Below the pieces are notes generated by a model. It saw nothing but the letters and a program-made list of their open reading frames with translations, ran no database searches and was not told where the DNA came from. Made by a program: the position numbers and the translations under genes. Shown here piece after piece: positions 31,324 through 31,379 of a stretch of DNA of 31,379 nucleotides. The stretch is from M55B129 sp964506505 (lineage in GTDB: Bacteria > Bacillota > Dethiobacteria > DTU022), in assembly GCA_964506505.1 (NCBI GenBank), contig CAZDKY010000039.1, forward strand, positions 1 through 31,379, in the 5' to 3' direction. How positions within the stretch are numbered: the stretch's first letter is position 1; the number at the start of each line of letters is the position of its first letter.

Positions 31324-31379
31324 TTAAACCCTGAATGTTGTGCCTGCAAGGTCGCATGGGAAAGATGGTTTTAGCTTAT

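Noticed and set aside
1..31379. CRISPR array, insertion sequence, prophage, tRNA or rRNA
   Set aside because: No regularly spaced repeats, transposase, integrase or tRNA-like sequence was seen on either strand.

Overview
The window is a gene-dense stretch (about 35 protein genes, no mobile element, no rRNA or tRNA seen) that looks like the chromosome of an anaerobic Bacillota (Clostridia-like) bacterium. This is an inference from a class II superoxide reductase with a PerR-type regulator, the LL-diaminopimelate aminotransferase route to lysine, an ECF transporter, a HutP-family protein, TatA/TatC without TatB, strong GGAGG ribosome binding sites and frequent TTG/GTG starts. An apolipoprotein N-acyltransferase (Lnt) is a less expected gene in that setting. 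No species can be named from the sequence alone.

Layout. 1-3.4 kb: a CBS-domain site-2 protease, a small membrane protein, the tRNA queuosine enzyme QueG and a DUF2007 protein. 3.5-7.9 kb (+ strand): a PAP2 phosphatase, then a Tat block tatA-tatA-tatC-mobA-cofE-like, closed by a terminator that lies inside the end of the convergent lnt gene. 7.9-12.4 kb: lnt, a MarR regulator with promoter and dyad operator, a DUF4349 lipoprotein with a short upstream ORF, a divergent HutP-family protein and a RING/zinc-ribbon membrane protein. 12.6-16.8 kb (- strand): a tight six-gene operon, NTPase - SAM methyltransferase - ECF S component - two ECF ATPases - EcfT, from one strong promoter. 17.0-19.7 kb: a GPH-type symporter and an orphan DNA methyltransferase. 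19.9-22.6 kb: PerR-like regulator, ZIP metal transporter, superoxide reductase and an IscU-like scaffold, a plausible oxidative stress, metal and Fe-S neighbourhood. 22.7-24.3 kb: a LIM-like zinc-finger/winged-helix protein and an MFS transporter that overlap tail to tail. 24.5-29.8 kb: lysine genes dapB-dapA-dapL-lysA plus a TspO-related membrane protein. 29.9-31.2 kb: another MFS transporter, followed by a strong nested inverted repeat near the window edge.

The best candidate for an undescribed system is the ECF operon. Its S component has no assignable substrate, and it is translationally coupled to a methyltransferase and a THEP1-like NTPase, which suggests uptake plus modification or salvage of an unknown small molecule. 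The second is the Tat operon carrying a molybdopterin guanylyltransferase and an F420-0:glutamate-ligase homologue, with no other F420 gene in view.
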